Shown: positions 39,869-39,872 of the stretch, piece by piece
How the letters are laid out: the number at the start of each line of letters is the position of its first letter
How positions within the stretch are numbered: position 1 is the stretch's first letter
Assembly: GCA_025459125.1 (NCBI GenBank)
Contig: JALORE010000020.1
Location: forward strand, 1-39,872
From: Planctomycetota bacterium
Lineage (GTDB): Bacteria > Planctomycetota > Phycisphaerae > Sedimentisphaerales > Anaerobacaceae
Direction of reading: 5' to 3'
DNA: 39,872 nucleotides
Program-made: the position numbers and the translations under genes
Notes under the pieces: model-generated
What the model saw: only the letters and a program-made list of their open reading frames with translations
Told to the model about the DNA's origin: nothing
Databases searched by the model: none

Positions 39869-39872
39869 TGCC

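Overview
The window is GC-rich and packed with secreted and periplasmic proteins. It most resembles a Planctomycetota genome, probably class Phycisphaerae. That is an inference from family content, not from a marker tree. The pointers are a PEP-CTERM protein, a DUF1549/DUF1553 + DUF1501 pair, DUF1080 and DUF2961 (GH172) lipoproteins, a two-LamG secreted protein, Tat-exported metabolic enzymes, and a normal murA. There are no rRNA, tRNA, CRISPR, IS or integrase genes.

Layout. 1-2.7 kb: start of a secreted protein (minus), a small M15-type peptidase, an XRE-like regulator and a PEP-CTERM protein with a clear promoter and terminator. 3.6-7.3 kb: gyrA and holA, separated only by a long AT-rich hairpin. 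7.3-8.6 kb: a ComEA-like small protein and a DUF1848 Fe-S protein (minus). 8.9-13.2 kb: a plus-strand set of GH172 lipoprotein, DUF1080 lipoprotein and secreted serine hydrolase, then an ICMT-like membrane methyltransferase. 13.3-14.6 kb: a STAS protein and a CPBP protease (minus). 14.8-16.1 kb: murA, followed by a dense mosaic of palindromic repeats. 16.8-20.2 kb: an AsmA-like protein, a MNT/HEPN pair, a Tat-exported TIM-barrel protein and a flavin reductase. 20.4-23.4 kb: a Tat-exported DegT aminotransferase, a CBM9-like protein, and a broken PIN-domain toxin gene with an intact small partner. 23.5-31 kb (minus): a 1113-residue LamG protein, a BNR-like protein, two paralogous small lipoproteins and a polysaccharide deacetylase. 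31-39.8 kb (plus): a GH20/GH67-like hydrolase plus HpcH aldolase, a DUF1549/1553 + DUF1501 pair, and a two-domain beta-helix protein with a 3' frameshift.

How the genes fit together. Housekeeping genes (gyrA, holA, murA) sit among small transcription units for handling carbohydrates outside the cytoplasm: glycosidases, keto-sugar hydrolases, binding modules, a deacetylase and beta-helix proteins. Sigma70-like promoters recur with a TTGAC(T/G) -35 box, two of them with a TAGACT -10 box at 17-bp spacing. Intergenic spaces are full of short palindromes of several families. Three longer elements have arms built from short repeated words (near 1.8, 6.2 and 16.3 kb). These repeats are the least explained part of the window. 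I found no convincing complete new defence or mobile system.
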